Shown here: piece by piece, positions 17,199 to 23,763 of the stretch
Position numbering within the stretch: position 1 is the stretch's first letter
Layout: each line of letters opens with the position of its first letter
Assembly: GCF_014195685.1 (NCBI RefSeq)
Contig: NZ_JACICF010000001.1
Coordinates: 280,992 to 344,991 of the forward strand
DNA: 64,000 bases
Direction of reading: 5' to 3'
DNA from: Sphingomicrobium lutaoense
Lineage (GTDB): Bacteria > Pseudomonadota > Alphaproteobacteria > Sphingomonadales > Sphingomonadaceae
The notes under the pieces: model-generated
The model's input: the letters and a program-made list of their open reading frames with translations, nothing else
The model's database searches: none
Told to the model about the DNA's origin: nothing
Program-made: the position numbers and the translations under genes

Positions 17199-17233
17199 CG
17201 CCCCGCGATAGGGGAGGCGAGAGGAAAGCGATA

Positions 17234-18097
17234 GTGGCCGACTATAAGGATCGATATTGGAACAGCGCCGACGGCGCGATCAAATTGCATTATCGCGACT
17301 ATGCCGGCCCGATGGACGGCCCGCCGATCATCTGCATGCCCGGCCTGACGCGCAACGCCCGCGATTTCGAACCCGTCGCCGACCGCTTCGCGGGCGAATG
17401 GCGCGTGATCGCGGTGGAGTTTCGCGGTCGCGGCCTGTCGGGCTGGGATCCCGATCCCGAACGCTACGACCCGCCCACCTATGCCGCCGACATATTGAAG
17501 CTCCTCGACCAGCTCGGCCTTGCCGACGCGGTCTTCGTCGGCACTTCGCTCGGCGGCATCGTCACCATGCTCTTGAGCGCCACCGACGGCGAACGGATCG
17601 CGGGCGCGCTCATCAACGACATCGCGCCCGAACTGCACGAACCGGGCATCGAACGGATCCGCGGCTATGTCGGCAAACAGCCGATCTACGAAAGCTATGC
17701 GGTCGCCGCCGCCGCGCTCAAGGAACGCATCGGCGACATCTATCCCCGCTGGGACCTTGCCCAATGGGAAGTCTTCGCCCGCCGCCTCATGCGCGAGGTA
17801 AAGGGCGGGGTGCAGTTCGACTATGACCCCCGCATCGCCGACAATGTTTTGAAATCGAGCGAAGCGAGCATGGATGCCTGGCATCTCCTCGGCGGCCTCG
17901 CCGAGATCCCCGTGACGATCCTGCGCGGCGAACTCAGCGACCTCTTCACCGAGGAAATGGCCCAGCGCATGCTGAAGGAACTGCCCAGGGCGAAGCTCGC
18001 GACCATCCCCGACGTCGGCCACGCGCCGAGCTTCGATGAACCCGAATCGCTCGCCGCGCTCGAAGAACTGCTGAAGCGCGTCCGTGCCGCCCAATGA
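17234..18097 (+). CDS. alpha/beta hydrolase
   Basis: This 287-residue alpha/beta-hydrolase-fold enzyme starts at GTG 17234 with GAGGAAA 6 bp upstream. The oxyanion region is IICMPGLTRNARDF (about 33-46) and the nucleophile serine is in FVGTSLGGIV (about 100-109). The acid is probably within LRGELSDLF, and the histidine in DVGHAPSFDEPE. The SAxxL, non-HG start of the cap and the RGLSGWDPDPERYDPPTYA segment are shared by a large alphaproteobacterial group of unknown substrate. No cofactor or signal peptide is present, so it is cytoplasmic. Confidence 0.88.
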   Translation: MADYKDRYWNSADGAIKLHYRDYAGPMDGPPIICMPGLTRNARDFEPVADRFAGEWRVIAVEFRGRGLSGWDPDPERYDPPTYAADILKLLDQLGLADAVFVGTSLGGIVTMLLSATDGERIAGALINDIAPELHEPGIERIRGYVGKQPIYESYAVAAAALKERIGDIYPRWDLAQWEVFARRLMREVKGGVQFDYDPRIADNVLKSSEASMDAWHLLGGLAEIPVTILRGELSDLFTEEMAQRMLKELPRAKLATIPDVGHAPSFDEPESLAALEELLKRVRAAQ

Positions 18098-18098
18098 A

Positions 18099-18130
18099 AA
18101 AGGGGTCGCCCGCTTGAGGGCGGCCCCTTT
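18099..18130. terminator. bidirectional rho-independent terminator
   Basis: The inverted repeat AAGGGGTCGCCC and GGGCGGCCCCTT, with one G-U pair, surrounds a 6-nt loop, with A-rich bases on the left and a TTTTCC run on the right. It lies between the convergent alpha/beta hydrolase gene (stop at 18097) and the outer-membrane protein gene (stop at 18155), and fits termination for both strands. Confidence 0.85.
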
Positions 18131-18154
18131 TCCTTCTCGGATCGGAAATCCCGC

Positions 18155-18637
18155 TTAGAAGCGGAAGCCCGCACCGATCAGCGTCTGCCAGTAATGAACG
18201 TCCAGTTCATAGTCGGCATAGCGCTGTTCGAGCTTGGCATAGCCATTGGTGCCGAGCTTGATCTCGCCGCCCACGCCGAACTTCACGCCGTCGAGCTTGA
18301 TGTCGAGGACTTCGAGGTTGGTGTAGCCGACGGTGCCGTAAAGCAGCGCGCTCGATCCAACCGGAACGCCGGCACGGGCCGAGATCGCCAGTTCGCGATC
18401 GATATCGTCGCTCTTCTGCAGTTCGGCGGTGAAGCCGACGATGGCCTTGTCGCCCGCGGCGAAGTCATAGCCGACTTCGGCGCCATAGGTGAATTCCTCG
18501 GTGCCGAAGAGGTCGTCATCGGCGAGGCCGAGCGTCGCGCCGACGCGCGCACCTTCGAACGAAGCGGCGTCCTGCGCCACGGCGGGGGTCGCAACAAATG
18601 CTGCGGCAAGCGCGGCCGCACTAACAATCATTTTCAC
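18155..18637 (-). CDS. small outer-membrane beta-barrel (porin-like) protein
   Basis: This 160-residue protein has a signal peptide ending near ATPAVAQ (about residue 22) and a mature part made of alternating short amphipathic strands with glycine-rich turns (GARVGATLGL, FTYGAEVGYDF, AISARAGVP, LLYGTVGY, VKFGVGGEIKL). It ends in GAGFRF, a C-terminal phenylalanine recognised by the BAM machinery. The strands suggest an eight-stranded barrel of the OmpA/OmpW-like size. The start is GTG at 18637, or possibly ATG at 18631. Function unknown. Confidence 0.82.
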   Translation of the reverse strand: MKMIVSAAALAAAFVATPAVAQDAASFEGARVGATLGLADDDLFGTEEFTYGAEVGYDFAAGDKAIVGFTAELQKSDDIDRELAISARAGVPVGSSALLYGTVGYTNLEVLDIKLDGVKFGVGGEIKLGTNGYAKLEQRYADYELDVHYWQTLIGAGFRF

Positions 18638-18756
18638 GGAAAAATTCCCTTTACTCTACGATAATCGGGCGCGGGAATGCGCCAGCGGCGGGGCAGGTAG
18701 GAATCCCCCTCCCGCTTGTCCACACCCGGGCGACGATTTTTTTGCCCTCGGCCTGG

Positions 18757-19350
18757 TCAGCTGCTGGCCAACCGCTCCAGCTTGGCGAGCGCCGCTTCGC
18801 GCCCCTCCTCGCTCGTCAGCGTCCCGATGAAGCGCCCCTCGCTGTCCATCAGGAACACCGCCGCGCTATGATCGACGCTATAGCCGCCTTCGCCGTCGGG
18901 TACTTTCTCGCTATGCACCGCGAACTGCTTCTTGACCGCCCCGATCTGCGCCTCGCTCCCGGTCAGCCCGATCACCGGCGTATCGAACAGCCTCGCATAT
19001 TCGCCCACTTCGGAAGGCCCGTCGCGCTCGGGATCGACCGTGATGAAAAGGATGTCGAAAGCATCCTCGCCCACTTCGCGCCGCAGCTTCGCCAGCCGCG
19101 CCAGCGTCGTCGGACAGACATCGGGACAATGGGTAAAGCCGAAGAATACCGCGTGCGGCCGCCCCTCGAGCGAAGCGCTGCGGAACGGCTCGCCATCGCT
19201 TGCCACCAGCTCATATTCCCCGCCGATGCTCGACTGGAAATCCATCGCGCTTTCGGTCGGCTCGGGCTGGTTGATCCACATGAGGCCCGCGCCGACCGCC
19301 ACCGCGGCCACCAGCGCCCAAAGGATCATGCGAACGGTCGAAAGGCTCAT
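18757..19350 (-). CDS. SCO1/SenC family copper chaperone
   Basis: This 197-residue membrane-anchored thioredoxin-fold protein delivers copper to the CuA site of cytochrome oxidase. It has one N-terminal membrane helix (about 8-26), the metal-binding CPDVCP motif in FGFTHCPDVCPTT, and the distal ligand histidine in YSVDHSAA. Start is taken as ATG 19350, which overlaps the stop of the PCuAC gene by one base, so the two copper proteins are co-translated. This pairing of SCO1 with PCuAC is common and supports CuA assembly. Confidence 0.93.
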   Translation of the reverse strand: MSLSTVRMILWALVAAVAVGAGLMWINQPEPTESAMDFQSSIGGEYELVASDGEPFRSASLEGRPHAVFFGFTHCPDVCPTTLARLAKLRREVGEDAFDILFITVDPERDGPSEVGEYARLFDTPVIGLTGSEAQIGAVKKQFAVHSEKVPDGEGGYSVDHSAAVFLMDSEGRFIGTLTSEEGREAALAKLERLASS

Positions 19351-19802
19351 CAACGGGCTCCCGCTTCTTCGATGGATATGGTCAGTTCAAGGTCCGGCCC
19401 GTCCTCGAAGGACAGCATGACCGGCAGCTGCTCTCCTGCCGCAAGAGACCGCTCGAGGCCGGACAGCATGAGGTGCAGCCCGCCCGGCGCAAAGTCGATG
19501 TTTCGCCCGGGAGCGATCTCGACCCGCTCGACAGGCCGCATCCGCGCCACGCCATTTTCCTCGCGGCTTTCGTGCAGGCCCACCGATGCGGCGAGGGGAG
19601 AGGATGCCCCCGTCAGCACCGCCGGACAGTCGCCTTGGTTGGAGAGGCGGAAATAGGCCGCGCCCATCGCCTGCGCGGTGAGGCTTTCGCGCGCCCAGCC
19701 CTCACTCGCCACGGGCCGGGCGGCTTCGCAATCGACAACCCCGCCAGTCGAACAGGCCGCAAGCGCGAAGCAGGCACCGTAAAGAGAAGCAAGCCGAAAC
19801 AT
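19350..19802 (-). CDS. PCu(A)C-type periplasmic copper chaperone (lipoprotein)
   Basis: This 150-residue protein begins at ATG 19802 with a lipoprotein signal ending ACFALAAC. The DUF461/PCuAC fold is recognised from AYFRLSNQGDCPAVLTG, the copper-ligand set H-M in ASVGLHESREENGVARMRPV, and LHLMLSGLERSLAAGEQLPV. These His and Met residues bind Cu(I) for transfer to SCO1 and cytochrome oxidase. It is upstream of, and overlapping, the SCO1 gene. The in-frame extension to 19838 is not conserved and was left out. Confidence 0.9.
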   Translation of the reverse strand: MFRLASLYGACFALAACSTGGVVDCEAARPVASEGWARESLTAQAMGAAYFRLSNQGDCPAVLTGASSPLAASVGLHESREENGVARMRPVERVEIAPGRNIDFAPGGLHLMLSGLERSLAAGEQLPVMLSFEDGPDLELTISIEEAGAR

Positions 19803-19834
19803 GGCCGCGCGCCTAGCGCAGCCACACGCAGGCA

Positions 19835-20374
19835 TCAATGCGGCGCTGACGGCCTCTCCAACTCCAGCCGCATCATGATGTCCCGCTGCACATCCTTCCC
19901 GATGGTGAAGCTGTGGACACCAAAGGGCTCGAATCCCTGCCGCTCGTAAAATCGGATCGCCTTGGGATTATCTTCCCACACGCCCAGCCAGATCGCCTCA
20001 ATCCCCTCGTCGCGGGCAATGCCGAGCGCAAAATCGAACAGCGCCTTGCCCACGCCCGCGCCCTGGAAGGCGCCATCGACATAGATCCGCTCGATCTCGA
20101 GCGTCCGGCCCGCCACCTTCTCGGTCTGCGCCTCGTCCATGTTCAGCTTGAGATAGCCCGCCACTTCGCCGTCGACGCGGGCGAAGAAGAAATGCGACCC
20201 CACCGCCCCGATCTCGCCGAGGAGCTGCGCCTCGGCAAAGGCCTTCTCCAGATAGTCGGCAAAATCCTCGGGATCGTTCCCGCTTTCGAACGTCTCGATG
20301 AACGTCCGTCTCCCGATGGCGGCCAGGACGGCCACATCCTGCGGCCCGACCGCGACGATTTCGACATGCGACAT
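19835..20374 (-). CDS. GNAT-family N-acetyltransferase
   Basis: This 179-residue acetyltransferase starts at ATG 20374. The frame continues upstream through the tRNA-Cys gene, which cannot be coding. The acetyl-CoA-binding motif is in IERIYVDGAFQGAGVGKAL (the R/Q-x-x-G-x-G/A pattern is QGAGVG), followed by WLGVWEDNPKAIRFYERQGF, the classic C-terminal GNAT part. The acceptor is unknown; similar proteins act on small amines or ribosomal-type N-termini. It is the gene directly 3' of tRNA-Cys, and probably the ancestral neighbour of the island insertion point. Confidence 0.88.
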   Translation of the reverse strand: MSHVEIVAVGPQDVAVLAAIGRRTFIETFESGNDPEDFADYLEKAFAEAQLLGEIGAVGSHFFFARVDGEVAGYLKLNMDEAQTEKVAGRTLEIERIYVDGAFQGAGVGKALFDFALGIARDEGIEAIWLGVWEDNPKAIRFYERQGFEPFGVHSFTIGKDVQRDIMMRLELERPSAPH

Positions 20375-20428
20375 CGCGCCACCGTGAAAGGCGGACGTGC
20401 GGGCGTCAAGCAGATGTCGATAGGAGAG

Positions 20429-20502
20429 TGGAGGCCCGAGCCGGAATCGAACCGGCGTGCAAGGATTTGCAGTCCTCTGCGTAACCACTCCGCCATCGGG
20501 CC
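20429..20502 (-). tRNA. tRNA-Cys (GCA), CCA encoded
   Basis: Read on the minus strand, the acceptor strands GGCCCGA (from 20502) and TCGGGCC (ending 20433) pair fully. The anticodon loop is CTGCAAA with anticodon GCA, the T-arm contains GGTTCGATTCC, and the gene ends T-CCA at 20429. Length is 74 nt including CCA. The 5' half (20466-20502) is duplicated 2.4 kb away, so this intact copy was rebuilt by an integration event and its upstream sequence is island DNA. Confidence 0.96.
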
Positions 20503-20504
20503 TC
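20466..20504. repeat. left attachment repeat (attL), 39 bp
   Basis: These 39 bases, from the anticodon loop of tRNA-Cys to 2 bp beyond its 5' end, recur exactly at 22910-22948 in the same orientation. Identity stops abruptly on the tRNA-outer side and becomes patchy on the anticodon-stem side, where only 6 of the 9 neighbouring bases match. This is the expected signature of site-specific integration with crossover in the anticodon loop. Confidence 0.88.
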
Positions 20505-20544
20505 ATCGGCAGGAAACTGCGGATCATTGCATATGCCATAACCC

Positions 20545-20580
20545 GAGTTTGCAGTCTTCTTCGATAAGAGTTTGCAGTTT
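20545..20580. repeat. left-end pair of 9-11 bp arm-type repeats
   Basis: GAGTTTGCAGT occurs at 20545-20555 and again at 20568-20578, 23 bp apart, about 40 bp inside the left attachment repeat. The second copy extends to GTTTGCAGTTT (20570-20580). The same word occurs near the other end of the island and also resembles TTTGCAGT in the core of the attachment repeat itself. Paired, helically phased short repeats beside an att core are typical of tyrosine-integrase arm-binding sites. Confidence 0.5.
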
Positions 20581-20712
20581 GAGTGGTATTTCGTTGTGAT
20601 TTGAGTGGCTGATAGCGACGCGAAATTCACGACGCAAGAGGTTGCGCGATTTAAGAAGTCCGCAACAAAGTGCCCGGCAGAACCTTTCGATGGTATGCGC
20701 CAAAAGGTTTTA

Positions 20713-20740
20713 TTGATCCCTTTTAGTGCGCGGCTATACT
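20713..20740 (+). promoter_or_regulatory. putative sigma-70 promoter for the avcD leader
   Basis: TTGATC (20713-20718) and TATACT (20735-20740) are separated by 16 bp, a good housekeeping-type promoter in an otherwise GC-rich genome. Transcription would start near 20747 and run toward avcD, giving a leader of about 370 nt before the coding start. Confidence 0.5.
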
Positions 20741-20746
20741 GTCATC

Positions 20747-21116
20747 GATTAATGTAAGCGGAGGGTGCAAGTTTGGTGCGTGATTCGAGGCGTTTGAAAC
20801 GCCCTTCTCATCTGCAAGCCGTTCCTCTCGAAGTCTTGAGTGATTCTCACCGAGAATCAACTCTGCGGCTTTCCAGCTACTTCAGTCTTAGCATCTCCGG
20901 ATCAGAGTTCCGTACGACTTCAGTCCAGCGCTCATTTTTCTGGAAAGACACGCCCATACGACGAGCCATCCGATCAGCGGTCTCGGCTAGCCTGCGTTCA
21001 TAAGTATTTGAATCAGCAGTGTGATTGTTCACAGCACGGTCCCCCTTTTGCTTCGATATGTCACGATAAGCATGAAGCGCGCGCTTTTGCAACGGGCCGA
21101 CTAATAGGAGTTTCGA
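20747..21116 (+). ncRNA. candidate AvcI-like antitoxin RNA / structured leader of avcD
   Basis: In described AvcID systems an RNA encoded just upstream of avcD keeps the deaminase inactive. Here the upstream stretch has a promoter, no convincing coding frame, and several hairpins. At 20789-20803 GGCGT pairs with ACGCC. At 20838-20863 an 11-bp stem with one bulged A and a 3-nt loop is built on TGATTCTC / GAGAATCA. At 21020-21033 TGTGA pairs with TCACA. End points are not determined, and a separate small RNA may cover only part of this span. The function is inferred from position and structure. Confidence 0.4.
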
Positions 21117-22730
21117 ATGGCGAACGAGCCGAAAGCGAAGACACATCCCGAGCTAGTAATTGGGATAGCGGGTCCGATCGGGATCGACATTGATGCGATG
21201 ACCGACGAGATCACTCGTGCACTCAAATCGGTTGGATATGACTCTCATCCCATTCGTGTAACTCAATTGATGGAGAAATATGAGGCGCCCGGAGTGAAGA
21301 AGGCGAAAAAAGACTATTTTTCGCAAATGAATTACAAAATGGATTACGCAAACAAGCTTTGCGAAGTGGCAGACGACCCCGCTTTTCTCATGCGCGTGGC
21401 TGTCCAAGGAATTGCCCAGGTGCGGAGAGCTCAAAATGCCACGAAAGGTCAAAATTCGGCTACTCAAGGTGAAGGTGAGCCCACTGAGGAAGAAGACCCG
21501 CAGGTGCTGCCTTCAACGGCATACATTATCCGTCAGTTGAAACGTCCTCAGGAAGTAGAGCTGCTTAGGAAAATATACGGGAAGCTTTTTGTACTGGTGT
21601 CTGGTTACGGAAGCGAAGAACACCGTCGTGCCCGGGTTCTTGAGAAGGGCCGATCGACATTGCCAGTGTCAACCAAGCGTCCTGATTTAGAACGAAAAAC
21701 CGCTGCACTGATTGAACGCGATCACGACGAAGGGTTAAGCAAGCACGCTCAGCATCTCCGTGATACTTTTCACCATGCGGACGTGTTTGTAGACGGCATC
21801 AATCGCGATCAGATGAAAACCGGCATTGAGCGCTTTTTTAACGCCTTTTTTGGGCGCGTTGATGTTGGGCCGACAAAATCGGAATATGGTATGTATGCGG
21901 CTAAAGCAGCATCACTGCGCTCGACCGATCTTTCTAGGCAAGTGGGTGCTGCTGCATTCACACAAGATGGGGATCTTATTTGCCAAGGATGTAACGAGGT
22001 TCCGAAAGCCTTTGGCGGAACATATTGGTATGGCGAAGAGCCTGATTATCGCGATGTTCGTCTAGGCTTTGATCCCAACGACAGTTTGAAAAAAGACGTA
22101 ATCCGGGACCTTCTTGAAAAGCTAGAAGATGGGGGGCTTCTCTCTGCGGCTATTAAAGACGCAGTTTGGTCCGAAGACTTCGTCGACGAGTTATTGGGAC
22201 GGGTAGAGAAAGACGCTCAGCATATCGGATGCCTTAAAGATTCTCTGATAACTGCTCTAACTGAATATGGCCGTGTCGTGCATGCCGAAATGGTTGCAAT
22301 TTGCGACGCAGCGCGTCTCGGGAAGCCGCTGAAGGGGTCGATCCTCTACGTGACTACATTTCCTTGCCATGGCTGCACGAAACACATTCTCGCGGTGGGT
22401 ATAAAACGTGTCGTGTACATGGAGCCTTATCCAAAGAGCCGTGCTAAAGAGCTTCATTCGCATGAAATTGAGATCGAAAAGTTAAGCGAAAATAAGCTAT
22501 CATTTCTGCCATTTCTTGGCATTTCTCCGTATCGCTATCGTGACATATTTGAAAAACAATCTCGAAAGACGGGGGGAAAAGCCCGCACATGGTATAGCGA
22601 GGATGATGAACCTCGCCCAATGCTACCGATCTCCGATCCGATCTACCTAGAAAACGAAATGCTTGAGGTCGCGAAAATGGGGGGCTCCTTTGGGCCCGCT
22701 GGCGATCCAAAACCGCAAATCGATGAGTAA
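21117..22730 (+). CDS. avcD: AvcD-type antiphage dCTP deaminase
   Basis: This 537-residue protein has an N-terminal nucleotide-kinase-like part beginning ELVIGIAGPIGIDIDAMTDE (residues 12-31), the non-canonical P-loop start seen in this family. It also has a C-terminal zinc-dependent deoxycytidylate-deaminase domain from about residue 262 (AAKAASLRSTDLSRQVGAAA). The zinc site is complete: H389-A-E391 (HAE) and P416-C417-x-x-C420 (PCHGC). AvcD enzymes deaminate dCTP/dCMP during phage infection, starving phage DNA synthesis, and are held in check by the RNA AvcI. The start has TAGGAG 9 bp upstream. Codon use is AT-richer than flanking genes. It is the sole large gene of a tRNA-Cys island. Specificity between dCTP and dCMP is not visible from sequence. 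Confidence 0.88.
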   Translation: MANEPKAKTHPELVIGIAGPIGIDIDAMTDEITRALKSVGYDSHPIRVTQLMEKYEAPGVKKAKKDYFSQMNYKMDYANKLCEVADDPAFLMRVAVQGIAQVRRAQNATKGQNSATQGEGEPTEEEDPQVLPSTAYIIRQLKRPQEVELLRKIYGKLFVLVSGYGSEEHRRARVLEKGRSTLPVSTKRPDLERKTAALIERDHDEGLSKHAQHLRDTFHHADVFVDGINRDQMKTGIERFFNAFFGRVDVGPTKSEYGMYAAKAASLRSTDLSRQVGAAAFTQDGDLICQGCNEVPKAFGGTYWYGEEPDYRDVRLGFDPNDSLKKDVIRDLLEKLEDGGLLSAAIKDAVWSEDFVDELLGRVEKDAQHIGCLKDSLITALTEYGRVVHAEMVAICDAARLGKPLKGSILYVTTFPCHGCTKHILAVGIKRVVYMEPYPKSRAKELHSHEIEIEKLSENKLSFLPFLGISPYRYRDIFEKQSRKTGGKARTWYSEDDEPRPMLPISDPIYLENEMLEVAKMGGSFGPAGDPKPQIDE

Positions 22731-22909
22731 CAAATCTGTTGTACAAATATCGGCAACGGGGCTTGCGACCCTGATGTTCTTACGCCTCAATCGTTGCTCA
22801 TAGGAACGCACAAAAGTTAGCAGTTTGGAGCTCTTTCCTCTGGAGAGAAATTTCCAAGCCTCACGGCAAAAACTGCAAACTATCGCGGAAATCTGGGGAT
22901 GTGCCCGGC
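22731..22909. other. non-coding right end of the island with arm-type repeats
   Basis: No gene is seen here. GTTAGCAGTTT at 22816-22826 is one mismatch from the left-end repeat GTTTGCAGTTT. AAACTGCAAAC at 22870-22880 is its exact reverse complement, about 30 bp from the right attachment repeat. No clear terminator for avcD was found. The arrangement mirrors the left end and supports an attP-like origin for both ends. Confidence 0.5.
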
Positions 22910-22946
22910 TTTGCAGTCCTCTGCGTAACCACTCCGCCATCGGGCC
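22910..22946 (-). pseudogene. 5' half of tRNA-Cys (right attachment remnant)
   Basis: This is an exact copy of the tRNA-Cys 5' half from the acceptor strand through the anticodon loop. The 3' side of the anticodon stem has changed (GCCGG instead of TCCTT in the minus-strand sense), and the T-arm and 3' acceptor strand are missing, so it cannot fold as tRNA. It is part of the 39-bp direct repeat 22910-22948. It marks the original chromosomal position of the tRNA 5' end before insertion of the island. Confidence 0.88.
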
Positions 22947-22948
22947 TC
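22910..22948. repeat. right attachment repeat (attR), 39 bp
   Basis: Identical and in direct orientation to 20466-20504. The period between the two copies is 2444 bp. Beyond 22948 the sequence returns to ordinary GC-rich chromosome leading to the Pcm-like gene. Confidence 0.88.
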
Positions 22949-22954
22949 GGAGGT

Positions 22955-22994
22955 GGAATGGGGCCGTTTGGTCTAGCCCGCCCCCGCTTGTCAA
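22955..22994 (-). promoter_or_regulatory. probable original tRNA-Cys promoter, now driving only the half-tRNA
   Basis: On the minus strand a perfect TTGACA is at 22994-22989, with CTAGAC-like bases downstream as a weak -10, about 43 bp before the 5' end of the half-tRNA at 22946. Spacing fits a native tRNA promoter with initiation some 10 nt before the mature 5' end. The insertion separated it from the working tRNA copy. Confidence 0.45.
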
Positions 22995-23117
22995 CGCACT
23001 TGTTTCGACAAAATGCGGTGATCCGCGCTTGGCCTTGCCACCAAGGGCCGATAGAGACGGTTGAAAGCCAACTGTATTAGTGTCATACAACAGCTACGAG
23101 AAAAGGGAATGATTGTC

Positions 23118-23738
23118 ATGTCCATGGCATTGCGAAAGGCGATGATCGACAGCCAGCTGCGCCCGCAGGGCGTGTCCGACCGGCGAGTGCTCGATGCCTT
23201 CCTCTCGGTCCCGCGCGAGGAATATCTCCCCGAAAATGTCCGCGCGCTGGCCTATCGCGACCGCTCGGTCCCGCTCGGCGATGGCCGTTCGATGCCGGCC
23301 GCCGCGGCTCTCGCCAGCCTCATCCAGTCGCTCGATGCCCGCCCGGGCATGTCGGCGCTGGCGATCGGACCGGGCGCTGCCTATGCCGCCGCGCTGCTCG
23401 CGCACATGGGCCTCAAGGTCGTCGCGCTCGACGAAAAGAAGCTTTCCGGCCCCACTCCCGAAGGCGCCACCTACCGGACCGGCAACCCTGCCGAGGGGCA
23501 TGCCGATGCCGGTCCCTATGACCGCATCCTCATTCTCGGCGCGGTCGAGGAACTGACCGATGCCATCTGCGGCCAGCTTGCCGATGGTGGTCGCCTTGCC
23601 ACCGGCCGCTTCGATCGCGGCGTCACTCGGCTCGCTGCCGGGGGGCGGGTCGATGGCCGGGTCAAGCTTGACGATTTCGCAGACGCACAACTGCCGTTGA
23701 TCGAACAATTCGCTCGAAAACCGCAATTTGTGTTTTGA
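23118..23738 (+). CDS. protein-L-isoaspartate O-methyltransferase-like protein
   Basis: This 206-residue protein has the start of the PCMT family (ALRKAMIDSQLRPQGVSDRRVLDAF, then VPREEYLPE). The SAM-binding motif I, normally LEIGTGSGYQ, is here ALAIGPGAAYAAALL, and later motifs are eroded, so methyltransferase activity is doubtful. Such shortened, degenerate Pcm-like genes are regularly found just before tolC in alphaproteobacteria. ATG 23118 is chosen for its better spacing from AAAAGGGA, though 23109 is possible. TolC follows 25 bp later. Confidence 0.82.
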   Translation: MSMALRKAMIDSQLRPQGVSDRRVLDAFLSVPREEYLPENVRALAYRDRSVPLGDGRSMPAAAALASLIQSLDARPGMSALAIGPGAAYAAALLAHMGLKVVALDEKKLSGPTPEGATYRTGNPAEGHADAGPYDRILILGAVEELTDAICGQLADGGRLATGRFDRGVTRLAAGGRVDGRVKLDDFADAQLPLIEQFARKPQFVF

Positions 23739-23763
23739 TGTCCGCGTGACGGGAGGGAGAATC

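Larger units (their letters stand above)
20505..22948. mobile_element. 2.4-kb genomic island integrated at tRNA-Cys, cargo avcD, no integrase
   Basis: The segment between the two 39-bp repeats is visibly more AT-rich than the flanks, with many A/T runs absent from the surrounding genes. It holds one convincing gene (the antiviral dCTP deaminase), about 610 bp of leader on the left and about 180 bp of non-coding DNA on the right. Short repeats near both ends resemble integrase arm sites. No recombinase, excisionase or relaxase frame is present, so any movement would need an enzyme supplied in trans, or the integrase was lost. Confidence 0.8.

Noticed and set aside
20773-21003. 76-codon plus-strand frame in the avcD leader
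   Set aside because: Composition is low-quality (Ser/Arg-rich) and the frame runs through the hairpins; no ribosome site was seen.
20877-21146. 89-codon minus-strand frame opposite the avcD leader
   Set aside because: It overlaps the avcD start, has no ribosome site or family resemblance, and lies over strong hairpins. The RNA interpretation is simpler, though part of the C-terminus looks protein-like and should be compared in relatives.
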